A stretch of DNA of 64,000 bases from Acidobacteriaceae bacterium dw_441 (GCA_018449715.1 JAAVVA010000003.1:372001-436000); one strand, 5' to 3'; positions 16,813 to 26,375 are shown, numbered from the stretch's first letter. Numbers and translations are program-made. Notes: generated from the letters alone by a model not told the origin.

Positions 16813-18891
16813 ATGAATAAAATGTCGTTGAAGCGCGTGATTCCAGCCCTTGTGCTGATGGCTGCCTTGCTTCCGGCTGCCGGTGCGGAGGATGTCTCGG
16901 GGCCGAAGTCCGCGCCGAAGAAGCCCGTGATCTTTGACCTTTCGGCTATCGATACCACGGCGGACCCCTGCGTCGATTTCTACCAGTACGCCTGCGGAAA
17001 CTGGCGGAAGAACAACCCGATCCCCTCGGACCAGACGCGGTGGGGAAGATTCAACGAGTTGGCGGAGTACAACAACTATCTTCTCTACTCCGACCTGAAG
17101 GCTGCGGCGGACTCCCCGAAGACCCCGCTCCAGAAGAAGTACGGTGACTACTTCGCCGCCTGCATGGACGTCGATCTTGCGAACCGTCTTGGAGCGAAGC
17201 CGATTGAGCCGATCCTGAAGACCATCGCCTCGTGGAATGACCGCAAAAAGCTGGCGACGCTCTTCGGACAGACCGAGGACAAGTACGCGGTCGGCTATCT
17301 CTTTGGCTTCGGCTCCGACCAGGACCAGAAGGATTCGAGCAAGCAGATCGGCGAGGTCGATCAGGCGGGACTTGGGCTTCCTGACCGCGACTACTATCTG
17401 AATCAGGACGAGCGCTCGAAGGCCCTGCGCACGCAGTACGTCGAGCACATGACGAAGATGTTCACGCTGATCGGCGACACGCCCGAGCAGGCGGCCAAAG
17501 AGGCGCAGAGCGTCCTCGCCATCGAGACGGCGCTGGCGGAAGGATCGATGGCACGTGTGGACCGCCGCAATCCGGCGAATGTCTACCACGTCATGACCAT
17601 TGCCGAGCTGCAGTCGCTGACGCCGGAGTTCGACTGGACGGTGTACTTCAACGCGAAGAAACAGGGCGCGCTGAAGACCGTCAACGTCGCCTCGCCGAGC
17701 TTCTTCAAGGCGATGAACCAGCAGATCGCCACGGTGGATCTCGATGCTCTCAAGAGCTACATGCGCTGGCACACGGTGCATCGTTTCGCTCCCAACCTGG
17801 GCGATGCCTTCGTGCAGGAAAACTTCCATTTCTACGCCGCGACGCTCGCTGGACAGAAGGAGCTTTCCCCGCGCTGGAAGCGCTGCACCGCCGCGACCGA
17901 CCGAGCCCTGGGCGAGGCTGTCGGGCAGGACTGGGTCGCGAAGAACTTTCCTCCCGCCGCGAAGGACAACATGGAGAAATTGGTCAAGGCTCTCGAGGTC
18001 GCCCTGGCGGAGGACATCAAGCAGCTCGATTGGATGAGCGACGCCACGAAGGTCGAGGCAAAGAAGAAGCTCGATGCCTTCCGCGACAAGATCGGCTATC
18101 CCGAGAACTGGCGCGATTACTCCTCGGTGAAGATCGACCGCAACAACGCTGTGGCTAACGCGCAGCAGGTGGCGGCCTTCAACGATCGCCGCGACCTTGC
18201 GAAGATCGGCAAGCCCGTCGACGAGAAGGAGTGGGACATGACTCCTCCGACGGTGAACGCTTATTACAACCCGGCGATGAACGACATCAACTTTCCGGCT
18301 GGAATCCTGCAGCCGCCGTTCTATGACTTCAAGATCGACCCGCCTGTGAACTTCGGAGGCATCGGCGTGGTCATCGGCCACGAGATGACGCACGGCTTCG
18401 ATGACCAGGGCAGCCAGTACGATCCCCAGGGCAACGTCCGTAGCTGGTGGACCGACGAGGACAAGAAGAAGTTCGAGCAGCGCACCGACTGCGAGGTGAA
18501 GGAGTACAGCGGCTTCGAGGTCGCCTCCGGACAGAACCTCAACGGCAAGCTGACGCTGGGCGAGAACACCGCCGACAATGGCGGCCTGCGCATCGCCTAC
18601 CGCGCCCTGATGAACACTCTGGCCGAGCAGAACGCAGCTGGCCAGGAGGCTGCGAGCGCGGCGAAGATCGACAACTACACCCCCGCGCAGCGCTTCTTTT
18701 TGGGCTTCGGGCAGGTGTGGTGCGAAAACGTCACCGAGCAATCGGCGCGACTTCGAGCGAAGACCGATCCGCACTCCTCCGGCCGCTGGCGCACCAACGG
18801 GACCGTGCAGAACTTCGACGAGTTCGGCAAGGCCTTCGGCTGCAAGGTTGGTCAGCCCATGATGCCGGTCAATGCCTGCCGCGTCTGGTAA
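16813..18891 (+). CDS. M13 family (neprilysin/PepO-type) metallopeptidase
   Basis: The 692-residue product has a signal peptide (about 1-25). It shows the zinc site GHEMTHGFDD (HExxH, about residue 520), the third ligand and neighbours in GENTADNGG, and the family's C-terminal NACRVW. M13 peptidases cut short peptides outside the cytoplasm. The length and the early ADPCVDFYQYACGNW block also match the family. The ATG has an AGGAG site. The gene is bounded by terminators on both sides and appears to be a single-gene unit. Confidence 0.95.
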   Translation: MNKMSLKRVIPALVLMAALLPAAGAEDVSGPKSAPKKPVIFDLSAIDTTADPCVDFYQYACGNWRKNNPIPSDQTRWGRFNELAEYNNYLLYSDLKAAADSPKTPLQKKYGDYFAACMDVDLANRLGAKPIEPILKTIASWNDRKKLATLFGQTEDKYAVGYLFGFGSDQDQKDSSKQIGEVDQAGLGLPDRDYYLNQDERSKALRTQYVEHMTKMFTLIGDTPEQAAKEAQSVLAIETALAEGSMARVDRRNPANVYHVMTIAELQSLTPEFDWTVYFNAKKQGALKTVNVASPSFFKAMNQQIATVDLDALKSYMRWHTVHRFAPNLGDAFVQENFHFYAATLAGQKELSPRWKRCTAATDRALGEAVGQDWVAKNFPPAAKDNMEKLVKALEVALAEDIKQLDWMSDATKVEAKKKLDAFRDKIGYPENWRDYSSVKIDRNNAVANAQQVAAFNDRRDLAKIGKPVDEKEWDMTPPTVNAYYNPAMNDINFPAGILQPPFYDFKIDPPVNFGGIGVVIGHEMTHGFDDQGSQYDPQGNVRSWWTDEDKKKFEQRTDCEVKEYSGFEVASGQNLNGKLTLGENTADNGGLRIAYRALMNTLAEQNAAGQEAASAAKIDNYTPAQRFFLGFGQVWCENVTEQSARLRAKTDPHSSGRWRTNGTVQNFDEFGKAFGCKVGQPMMPVNACRVW

Positions 18892-18913
18892 GGCATTCAG
18901 GCATTCCATCCTC

Positions 18914-18950
18914 GAAAGAAATGCCCGGATTTCGGTCCGGGCTTTCTTTC
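18914..18950 (+). terminator. Terminator after the M13 peptidase gene
   Basis: The core stem GCCCGGA / TCCGGGC (18923-18929, 18936-18942) is flanked by GAAAGAA and TTTCTTTC, giving a long stem that ends in a T-rich tail. Confidence 0.85.
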
Positions 18951-19131
18951 TGTGTGGAAAAGCAGCCCGAAAGATCACGGCGAACGTCTATGGAGGAAAG
19001 AGATTCCATTTCGGGAAGGTGGCATAAAGTCTCCTCACCTTCTACAATGTCGAAAGGAATCTATCCCTAAAGAGTTGCTCGCAAGTAGCGGCATCGTTCA
19101 AGCTGGATGTCGGCGAGGATTAAGGAAGCGC

Positions 19132-20400
19132 ATGAGGTTGAGCAGGATTGGCCGGGTTTCGTTGGCCGTAGTAGTGTCCGTAGCATTGGGTCTGGGCATG
19201 ACAGCGTGCGGTGGTGGCACAGTCGCCTTCATGTGGGTGCTTGGTACCCAGTACAACCAGGTCGCTGGATTCAAAGTCGACAACTTTACAGGGAACCTGA
19301 CTCCGGTCGTTGGCTCACCCTTCAGCTCGAATGGCACCAACCCGATCTCGATTGCGGTGAAGCCCGGTGGACGTTTTGTTTACGTCATCAACAAGGGTGT
19401 TCCTGCCGCGGGAACGAACGCCGGTACTCCCGGCAACATCGCCCTCTTCAGCGTGGGCGGCGACGGTATTCTGACCTTCCAGCAGACCTACACCAGCCGC
19501 GGCAGCACGCCGGTCTGGGCCACGGTCAGCAGCGACGGCACCTACCTCTACGTGCTCGACACGCTCTATCCGGACACCCCGGAGTATCCGAACCCCGATG
19601 GTCTGGGTGACGTCACTGTCTTTGCGATCGACCCGAACACGGGCCGTTTGCAGCTGGTGCCGAACCAGCAGATCAAGGACAGCAACCAGACGCAGCTCAC
19701 CTTCTTCCCGGTCGGACCTTCGCCGGTCATGATGCGCGTCTCCGGAAGCTGCCTCTTCACGGTCAACTCGGGTAACCAGACGGTCTTCCCGTATGCGGTC
19801 GGAACCAGCGGACAGCTGGTTGTGACGGCGAACTCGACGATCACGACGGGCGCGGGCAACCTGACCTCGATCAGCACCAGCGGCAACTACGTGTACCTGA
19901 CCGATGCTGCTCCGACAGCGGACAGCCAGGGCGGACGCATCCTGGCCTACACGGTTGGCTCCGGATCCGCGGCCTGCTCGCTGAACACCCTGACGGGTGG
20001 ACCGGTGAACAACCTGCCGCTGACCTCGAACCCGGTCTACTCGATGGCGGACAATCGCGGAAGAACGCTCTATGTTCTCAACCGTTCTTCGCTCGATCCG
20101 ACGAACCAGACCAGCTCGATCTCGGCCTTCACGATCGATCCGACGACCGGCAAGCTCCAGGTTCTTGGAACCGGCGGCAGCGCCGCGGCGGGTAACCCGT
20201 ATGCTGTAGGCGCTGGACCGACCTGCATGGTCGAGGACCCCACCAACCAGTGGGCTTACACCTCGAACAACATCGATGGAACGATTACGGGTAAGCGAGT
20301 CGATTCCAACTCAGGCGAGTTGCGAGAGCTGCCACGAAACTCGACGTTCCCCACGATCGGCCAGCCAACCTGCATGGTTCTTAGCCAGAACGTCAACTAA
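19132..20400 (+). CDS. Lactonase-type beta-propeller lipoprotein, first of three
   Basis: From the ATG at 19132 (AAGGAAG upstream) the product is 422 residues. It has a signal sequence and a lipobox at LGLGMTACGGG. An in-frame ATG at 18952 would put the signal sequence internally and lies within the terminator area, so it is rejected. The body has repeated blades with YVYVLD- and FVYVINKG-like strands and NPISIAV / GPTCM motifs, the pattern of the 6-phosphogluconolactonase-like (PF10282) propeller. Surface-anchored members of this group are mostly of unknown function. Two paralogues follow on the same strand. Confidence 0.8.
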   Translation: MRLSRIGRVSLAVVVSVALGLGMTACGGGTVAFMWVLGTQYNQVAGFKVDNFTGNLTPVVGSPFSSNGTNPISIAVKPGGRFVYVINKGVPAAGTNAGTPGNIALFSVGGDGILTFQQTYTSRGSTPVWATVSSDGTYLYVLDTLYPDTPEYPNPDGLGDVTVFAIDPNTGRLQLVPNQQIKDSNQTQLTFFPVGPSPVMMRVSGSCLFTVNSGNQTVFPYAVGTSGQLVVTANSTITTGAGNLTSISTSGNYVYLTDAAPTADSQGGRILAYTVGSGSAACSLNTLTGGPVNNLPLTSNPVYSMADNRGRTLYVLNRSSLDPTNQTSSISAFTIDPTTGKLQVLGTGGSAAAGNPYAVGAGPTCMVEDPTNQWAYTSNNIDGTITGKRVDSNSGELRELPRNSTFPTIGQPTCMVLSQNVN

Positions 20401-20514
20401 CCGACCGCAGGTTGTCGGCAAATCAGCACCCATTCGCGCCTCTCCTGGTGAGAGGCGCGAATGAGAGAATCGGTTTCTCAGGGGACCGTATTGGTATTGG
20501 AGTAAGGGAAGCGC

Positions 20515-21750
20515 ATGAGCTTGAAGAAGATGGGCCGTGGAGCGATAGCCTCGATTGTTTCTGTGGCGATGGGGCTTGGCCTGGCGGCGTGTGGCAGTGA
20601 CCATTCAGTCGGTTACGTCTATACCACGACAGCGCAGAGCACCTCTGGCCTGGTCAATGGCTATAAGGTCTACTATCAGCAGGGTTACCTGTTGCAACTT
20701 CCTAACTCCCCTCTTCCCTCCGGAGGTAAGAACCCAGTTACGCTCGTGGCCTCTCCTGACCACCTGAGCGTGTATGTCGTGCACCGCGACGACTCGAACG
20801 TGGTTCACTTCCTGATCGGAACGGACGGCAAGCTCTATCCGCAGAAGACCTACAACATCTCGGGAAGCTTCGCGACCGATGCTTCCATCGACCCTGCGGG
20901 CAAGTTCCTGTACGTGACCTACACGTACCAGAACACCCTCACGCTCGATGGGAATGGCAATATTACGCAGCAGGAGCAGCTTTACACCCCGGCCAACCCT
21001 GGTCCTGGCGGTGTGACGGTCTTCCCCATCGGCAGCGACGGTTCGCTCGGGAGTCCTTTTGACGTCCATGTCGGGCGTAATCCGGTGAAGATCTCCGCTA
21101 CGGATCCAAACCACTTTGTTTACATCGCTTCTCAGGACACCGGGACTACGACCAATCTCCTTGGTTTTTCGCAGGACCCGAATACCGGCAGGCTGACCAA
21201 GCTTCCCGGCGTGACGATCAACGAGGGGAATGTTCCTTCGGTCGGCTTCCAGTCCGGAGTCACCCCTGCTGGTGTTCTGGTGGATGCTTCGGGAGGCCAT
21301 CTGTACGTCACGGATCAGGGCGCGAACGATGTTTTGACGTACTCACTCGGCTCCAACGGCGTTCCGACACTGCTTGGCACGGTCGATACCGACCAGTCGC
21401 CGGCTGGAATGACGATCGACCCGAGCGGAAAGTACTTCTATGTTGCAAGCTACGGCGCCGGAGCGATTAATGGATATACCCTCGGTTCCGATGGTGTTCC
21501 GGTTCGTTCGAGCATCGCTGGAAGCGTTCAGGTAGGAACGGGGCCGACGTGCCTGGCATTTATCGATGCTCCTGCAGGTGGCTCGAGCCATGCCACGTAC
21601 CTCTATTCCTCGAACGCGCTGAGCAGCAATATCTCGGGAACCCAGATGGACCCCACGGATGGCCGACTGCGCCTGATTCAGAGGGCTCCCTTTGGCGCGA
21701 ACGCTTTGCCCTCCTGCATCGTAGCCGTACCCGCCGTTTCAGCACGTTGA
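20515..21750 (+). CDS. Lactonase-type beta-propeller lipoprotein, second of three
   Basis: The 411-residue product has a signal sequence ending in the lipobox LAACGSD (Cys about 26) and several propeller blades, with motifs such as DPAGKFLYVTYTY, SGGHLYVTDQGANDVLTY and DPSGKYFYVASYGAGAINGY. It shares the GGAAGCGCATGAG start context with the preceding gene, which suggests tandem duplication. No catalytic residues can be assigned with confidence. The gap to the previous gene is 114 bases and to the next 70. Confidence 0.8.
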   Translation: MSLKKMGRGAIASIVSVAMGLGLAACGSDHSVGYVYTTTAQSTSGLVNGYKVYYQQGYLLQLPNSPLPSGGKNPVTLVASPDHLSVYVVHRDDSNVVHFLIGTDGKLYPQKTYNISGSFATDASIDPAGKFLYVTYTYQNTLTLDGNGNITQQEQLYTPANPGPGGVTVFPIGSDGSLGSPFDVHVGRNPVKISATDPNHFVYIASQDTGTTTNLLGFSQDPNTGRLTKLPGVTINEGNVPSVGFQSGVTPAGVLVDASGGHLYVTDQGANDVLTYSLGSNGVPTLLGTVDTDQSPAGMTIDPSGKYFYVASYGAGAINGYTLGSDGVPVRSSIAGSVQVGTGPTCLAFIDAPAGGSSHATYLYSSNALSSNISGTQMDPTDGRLRLIQRAPFGANALPSCIVAVPAVSAR

Positions 21751-21820
21751 TTCTGGTTGCCGACCAGGCGGAAAGATAGAATGAAGCAAGGCGGAGCAAT
21801 CCGCCGGATGAAGGAAGAGA

Positions 21821-23083
21821 ATGAGTTTGACTGGAAAGATCTTCGAATCGACGCCCACGGGGGCCGCACGGCTGTCCACCAGGAAGGTCTCGTTTTCACG
21901 GCTTGCTTCCGCACTGCTGCTGACGGGAGCCTTCGGCCTGACAGCCTGCACCCGCGACTACACGGTGGACTACGTTTACGCGACGGCTGCAGGGGCTGGG
22001 ATCAACGAGTATGGAGTGGACTACCGCTCTGGCGCCCTGGTTCCGATCAACGGATCACCGGTTGCCGCAGGCAACAACCCCGTCAAGATCATCGCCTCTG
22101 AGAATGGACTGAATGTCTATGTGCTGAATCAGGGAGACTCAACCGTCCAGCTGTTTACGGTGGATGCTGAGAGCGGCCAGCTGACCTCCAAGGGGACTTA
22201 CCCCACCGGGTCGCATCCCACCTCGATGGCTCTCGATGTCGCGGGCAAGTTCCTGTATGTGACCTTCACCTATCAGCCGGGCTACTCTGAAACCAACCTG
22301 GGGCCTGGCGGCGTGAATATCTTCCCGGTCTCCTCTGATTTCACCCTGGGAACCCCGACGGTGCAGCCGCTCGGCAACAATCCTGTCGATGTTGTGACGT
22401 CCAACTTCGACAACTACGTTTACATCATCGACGCAGAGCTGGCGACCAGCTCGACGTCGGCGACCGGCCAGCTCCTCGGATTTTCCGAGAATACAAGCTC
22501 GGGAGCGCTGACTCCGATCGGCAAGACCAGCATCACGACGGGGCAGGATGGAAAGACGGTCGCTGTGGGTTATGGCGCGGGAACCTCTCCCAGCTCCATC
22601 GCGATTCATCCTACCGCTCGCTTCCTCTATGTGACGGACCGCTCCACCAACCAGCTTTACGGAAACCTCATAATCGCCGGAGGACTCCTCCAGCCGATGC
22701 AGAACTCGCCCTTCGCGACGGGCCTGCTCCCGGTTTCGGTGAAGGTCGATCCGCGCGGCAAGTACCTGTATGTTGCGAACTTCAACTCGAACACGGTGAG
22801 CGCCTACGCGATCGATCAGTCCACAGGAGCCCCGACGGCTTCGGTTGGATCGAGTGCGGCGAGCGTGGGAACGGGTCCGAGCTGCATTGCGATCGAGCCT
22901 GCTCTCGGTATCTACCTGTACACTGCAAACGCTCTCGACAACACAACCACGGGCCTCAAGCTGGATTCGCACACTGGCGCTCTGCAGAACGCGCAGAACA
23001 CGCCTTATCCTGCGGCTGGAACCCCGACTTGTGCGGTTGCCGTGGCAAACGGATCGCACGCGACCCAGGTCGTCAATCCATAA
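21821..23083 (+). CDS. Lactonase-type beta-propeller lipoprotein, third of three
   Basis: The 420-residue product has a long, Arg-containing n-region, a hydrophobic stretch and the lipobox LTACTRD (Cys about 43). The propeller strands are clear: NGLNVYVLNQGDSTVQLFTV, VAGKFLYVTFTYQ, PRGKYLYVANFNSNTVSAYA. It is closer to the second copy than to the first, for example in GPGGVNIFPV against GPGGVTVFPI. The gene ends before a strong bidirectional terminator. The three genes probably form one unit of related surface proteins; their ligands are unknown. Confidence 0.8.
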   Translation: MSLTGKIFESTPTGAARLSTRKVSFSRLASALLLTGAFGLTACTRDYTVDYVYATAAGAGINEYGVDYRSGALVPINGSPVAAGNNPVKIIASENGLNVYVLNQGDSTVQLFTVDAESGQLTSKGTYPTGSHPTSMALDVAGKFLYVTFTYQPGYSETNLGPGGVNIFPVSSDFTLGTPTVQPLGNNPVDVVTSNFDNYVYIIDAELATSSTSATGQLLGFSENTSSGALTPIGKTSITTGQDGKTVAVGYGAGTSPSSIAIHPTARFLYVTDRSTNQLYGNLIIAGGLLQPMQNSPFATGLLPVSVKVDPRGKYLYVANFNSNTVSAYAIDQSTGAPTASVGSSAASVGTGPSCIAIEPALGIYLYTANALDNTTTGLKLDSHTGALQNAQNTPYPAAGTPTCAVAVANGSHATQVVNP

Positions 23084-23100
23084 GCTCCCATCAACGGAAC

Positions 23101-23132
23101 ATAAAAGGCCTCGCTTCGGCGAGGCCTTTTAT
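23101..23132. terminator. Bidirectional terminator with TTCG tetraloop
   Basis: A 14-bp perfect stem (23101-23114 and 23119-23132) closed by TTCG separates the convergent propeller and acyltransferase genes. Confidence 0.92.
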
Positions 23133-23150
23133 GTTGCCCCAACCGTTTGG

Positions 23151-24404
23151 TCAGGCGGCTTTGCGAGACGAGGGGGGAAAGCGATTGAGAATCGCCTTGC
23201 GGACAGGGTTCTCGAAGAAGCGGTAGATGATGATCGAGAGCACGATAAGAGCGGCGTAGGAGATCCAGGGGTCGAGCGCGGCGACGTGCAAATGCTCCGG
23301 AAGATGGTACTGGTGGATCAGGGCGAAGACGTTGAAGTGGAGCAGGTAGAGGCAGTAGCTGCTCTCGCCGACCAGCAGCAGCGGTCCCCAGGAGAAGATG
23401 CGTGAGATGGCATGGTCTCCGCTCAGGCCGAAGATCAGCGAGGCGAAGAGGGGCAGCAGGAGTCCTCCATGAAGGAGGAGGTAAGGAACGTGATCTGCCG
23501 CGAGGTAGAAGAACAGTCCCAACCCCGTAAGTGCGATGGCGGCGATCAACATTCTCTTCTGTTCGGAAATCTTGACGAGTAGTTGCAGGCGCGAAAGCGC
23601 GATACCTGCGAGGAAGGTCGGAGCGTAGGGTAGGGGAGTGTACTTCAGGAACCGGATCAGCCAGGTGGAGCTGTAGCGATTGACCTGGCTGGAGAGGTGG
23701 TCCGGGTTGATCCAGAGGTAGAGCGTCGCGGGCGTGAGGTCGATGATCCAGAGCGCGAGGATCAGCAGGAGCAGCCGCGATGGCCTGCGGGGCCAGGGCA
23801 GGCGAATGAGCCAGGGAAAGGTGAGGTAGAAGGCCATCTCGCAGGAGAGGGTCCAGGCGACCGTGTTCCAGAAGGTGGCGAGCGAGGGGCTCCAGCCCTG
23901 AAGCAGCAGGGGGGTAAGGACGAGGCCCTGCCAGAACTCGCTGGAGGAACGGGCGGTCCACTCAAGCTTGAGCATCGGGACGGAGATGAGGAGAACGAGA
24001 AGGTAGACGGGATAAAGCCGTGAGAAGCGCGCCATCCAGAAGTCACGCTTGACCAGTCCGGCTCCTCGGTCGAAGTAGTTGTAGGAGAGGATGAAGCCCG
24101 AGATCAGGAAGAAGACGTTGACGAAGACGAATCCGTGCTCGACGAAGGGACGGAAGGGCCCCAGCCAGGGCGGGGTGAAGTGGAAGAGGACGATGTTGAA
24201 GGCGAGCAGGGTGCGGATGCCTGTAAGGGCAGGCAGTGGAGGCTTGCGAGGCGGTCTTACAGGCAGGGTGGTTGCAGTGGAGGCCAAAATCCTTGAGTCC
24301 TGTTGGATTGACGCGCCTCCGCGGCGTGGTGTTGCAAAGGCGCTTTCGGTTTCTTCAGGCAGTAACCAGGGAGCCGATCTTTTCGCCCGAGACGACGCGG
24401 ACAA
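23151..24404 (-). CDS. Acyltransferase family 3 membrane protein (OafA-like)
   Basis: The product has about ten membrane helices and the family's opening motif LTGIRTLLAFNIVLFHF (about 60-76), followed by FVNVFFLISGFILSYNY and RFSRLYPVYLL. Members O-acetylate surface polysaccharides or lipids at the membrane. The ATG at 24404 gives 417 residues but overlaps the 3' end of pyrH by 50 bases and adds about 55 non-conserved residues. The true start may be a non-ATG codon further in. A surface-glycan role fits the glycosyltransferases nearby but the substrate is unknown. Confidence 0.85.
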   Translation of the reverse strand: MSASSRAKRSAPWLLPEETESAFATPRRGGASIQQDSRILASTATTLPVRPPRKPPLPALTGIRTLLAFNIVLFHFTPPWLGPFRPFVEHGFVFVNVFFLISGFILSYNYFDRGAGLVKRDFWMARFSRLYPVYLLVLLISVPMLKLEWTARSSSEFWQGLVLTPLLLQGWSPSLATFWNTVAWTLSCEMAFYLTFPWLIRLPWPRRPSRLLLLILALWIIDLTPATLYLWINPDHLSSQVNRYSSTWLIRFLKYTPLPYAPTFLAGIALSRLQLLVKISEQKRMLIAAIALTGLGLFFYLAADHVPYLLLHGGLLLPLFASLIFGLSGDHAISRIFSWGPLLLVGESSYCLYLLHFNVFALIHQYHLPEHLHVAALDPWISYAALIVLSIIIYRFFENPVRKAILNRFPPSSRKAA

Positions 24405-25059
24405 TATTACCCTGCTCGCGCATGCTGAAGACCATCATCGGCATATTGTTGTCGCGGCAAAGAGAGACGGCGGTGGTGTCCATCACTCCCAGGTTGAGGC
24501 GAAGGATGTCGTTGTAGGTGATCTGCTCGAAGCGCTCGGCATCGGGTTCCTTCTTCGGGTCGGCGGAGTAGATGCCGTCGACCGAGGTGGCCTTGAGCAG
24601 AATGTCGGCCTTGATCTCCATGGCGCGTAGTGCGGCGGCGGTATCGGTCGAGAAGAAGGGGTTGCCGGTTCCGGCGGCGAAGATGACGATGCGTTCCTTC
24701 TCGAAGTGGCGGATGGCGCGGCGGCGGATGTAGGGCTCGGAGATCTGGTGCATCTCGATGGCAGACATCACGCGGCAGAAGAGGCCGCGCTTTTCGATGG
24801 CGTCCTGCAAGGCGATGGCGTTGATGACGGTCGAGAGCATGCCCATGTGGTCGGCGGCGACGCGGTCCATGTCGATGGCCTGCTGGGCGACTCCGCGGAA
24901 GAAGTTGCCTCCTCCAACGACGATACCGACCTGGCATCCGAGAGCGTGTACGGCTGCGATCTCTTCGGCGACCTTGTGGATAAAAACTGCGTCGATGCCA
25001 AAGCCTCGGCCTGCGGCCAGAGCTTCGCCCGAGATCTTGAGAAGGACTCTTTTGTACAT
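24355..25059 (-). CDS. pyrH: UMP kinase
   Basis: PyrH phosphorylates UMP to UDP and is essential for pyrimidine nucleotide supply. The start at 25059 gives 234 residues opening MYKRVLLKISGEALAAG, the usual N-terminus. A longer frame from 25101 adds fourteen unrelated residues. Visible motifs are VVGGGNFFRG (about 48-57), the UMP-binding DHMGMLSTVINAIAL and GTGNPFFSTDTAAALRA. In most bacteria pyrH follows tsf directly. Here two cytochrome c maturation genes lie between them. Confidence 0.95.
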   Translation of the reverse strand: MYKRVLLKISGEALAAGRGFGIDAVFIHKVAEEIAAVHALGCQVGIVVGGGNFFRGVAQQAIDMDRVAADHMGMLSTVINAIALQDAIEKRGLFCRVMSAIEMHQISEPYIRRRAIRHFEKERIVIFAAGTGNPFFSTDTAAALRAMEIKADILLKATSVDGIYSADPKKEPDAERFEQITYNDILRLNLGVMDTTAVSLCRDNNMPMMVFSMREQGNIVRVVSGEKIGSLVTA

Positions 25060-25185
25060 GTCAGTTTCTAGTATCGCATGATGGAAACGGTCAGTTTCCA
25101 TCGTCTCCTCCCCTCCCGGTTATTTCATGCAAAATATTGATTCTCTGATGGTTAATCTCGCATTAAGGCGTTGACGGCAAATGAC

Positions 25186-25329
25186 TTATTTGCCAGAGAT
25201 CCAACGGCGGAGAGCATAGGCCCCATAAGCCAGTTGCAGCAGCCAGACCACGCCGTAGATCAGGACAAGGTTGCGATGGCCCAGGGGAGTGTCGATTGCG
25301 GGATCGTAAGGCACGATGGGGCTAAACAT
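25186..25329 (-). CDS. ccmD: Small CcmD-like membrane protein
   Basis: A 47-residue frame starts at ATG 25329 and ends at TAA 25186-25188. It has one hydrophobic helix (about residues 20-37, around VLIYGVVWLLQLAYG) followed by a basic tail RRW and a short end. The start overlaps the end of ccmC by eight bases. CcmD is a small one-helix protein that helps CcmC release heme-loaded CcmE, and it normally follows ccmC. The assignment rests on size, topology and position because the family has little sequence conservation. Confidence 0.7.
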   Translation of the reverse strand: MFSPIVPYDPAIDTPLGHRNLVLIYGVVWLLQLAYGAYALRRWISGK

Positions 25330-26059
25330 GGGTGCTCTCCTGTGGGGTAGGGTGGTCGATGAGTTGGAATGCTTCGTCCTGCTCCCGTAGCTGGGCGCGA
25401 AGCTCGGCCATGTAGCGGATGGATGCGATCAGGATGCCCCATGCGACCCATGCGGCGACGTTCCAGAGGGTCGGCTTCAACATGCTGGGATCGACGCCGG
25501 AGCCCTCTCCTCCTCCAAAGACGGGAGCCGGATGCTGCGTGCGCCACCACGTGGTGGACATGTAGACGATGGGCATATCGACGAAGCCGAAGATGGCGAG
25601 GACGGCGCAGAGGGTAGCGCGTGAGCTGCCGGAGTACAGGTGCCGCACCATGAGGTAGGCGACGTAGATGAGCGCCAGCATGAGCGTGGTAGTCAGGCGC
25701 GCATCCCATGTCCACCAGATGCCCCACGCCTCGCGACCCCAGAGAGAGCCGGTGACCAGGCCGAGGGTGCAGTAGAGGACTCCCATCTCGGCTGTCGCCA
25801 GTGCGAGGGCATCGGCTTTGGTGGCTGCGAGTAGATTTTTATTCCGAAGCGCAAGGTAGGTGACGGAGGCAACGAGGTTGAGCGGGAGGAAGATTCCGGC
25901 TCCGATCCAGTTGGGGAAGTGGTAGTAGAAGGCCCGGATCATGTTGCCCTGTTCGGCGTCAGGAGGTGAGGCGCGGAGTGCGAGGTACAGCCCGTAGGTG
26001 AGAAGACAGAGGGTGAACAGGAACCATGTTCCCAGAAGCGTTTTCGTCGTCCTGCTCAT
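25322..26059 (-). CDS. ccmC: Heme exporter / cytochrome c maturation protein CcmC
   Basis: CcmC carries heme to the chaperone CcmE during cytochrome c assembly. The 245-residue product (start MSRTTKTLLG at 26059) has six membrane helices and the tryptophan-rich heme-handling motif WGIWWTWDARLTT (about 115-127). Candidate heme-ligand histidines lie in AFYYHFPNW and TQHPAP. A frame open to 26215 adds residues without signal or conservation. The rest of the ccm genes are not in the window. Its place between tsf and pyrH is unusual. Confidence 0.9.
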   Translation of the reverse strand: MSRTTKTLLGTWFLFTLCLLTYGLYLALRASPPDAEQGNMIRAFYYHFPNWIGAGIFLPLNLVASVTYLALRNKNLLAATKADALALATAEMGVLYCTLGLVTGSLWGREAWGIWWTWDARLTTTLMLALIYVAYLMVRHLYSGSSRATLCAVLAIFGFVDMPIVYMSTTWWRTQHPAPVFGGGEGSGVDPSMLKPTLWNVAAWVAWGILIASIRYMAELRAQLREQDEAFQLIDHPTPQESTHV

Positions 26060-26197
26060 CGTCGGAATCTCCACGGACAGAGGCGTTCGGTGCGATGGTA
26101 GTTGATTCGGAGTGGGAAAGGAATTGAGGAGTGGTGGCGAGGGCGATATGCGAACTCTATTTTGCGTGGCAGGTGCTTTTCGCGTTGAAGGAGAGGA

Positions 26198-26251
26198 ACC
26201 CTGCAAAAAATACAAGGATTATTCGCTCTGCTCAGAATGACGATTGAGAGA
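26198..26251 (+). repeat. Interspersed repeat, divergent copy
   Basis: The copy keeps the CCTGCAAA start, AGGATT, the CGCT-CTGCTCAGAATGAC core and the final GA, but has several differences from the copies at 26317 and 31970. Confidence 0.55.
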
Positions 26252-26316
26252 CTTTCAATCTGATCACTACCGGTAGAGGGGACAATGTTTTTAAGAGGCA
26301 GAAGAATGTGATGAGC

Positions 26317-26375
26317 ATCCTGCAAAGAGAAGCAGATTCTTTCGCTGCGCTACGGAATGACAAGTCTGAAAAAAG
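26317..26375 (+). repeat. Interspersed repeat, copy 2
   Basis: Begins ATCCTGCAAAGAGAAG and continues through CGCTGCGCT and GGAATGACAAGTC to an A run. It matches the copy at 31970 at nearly all positions over about 55 bases and has the same orientation. Confidence 0.75.
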
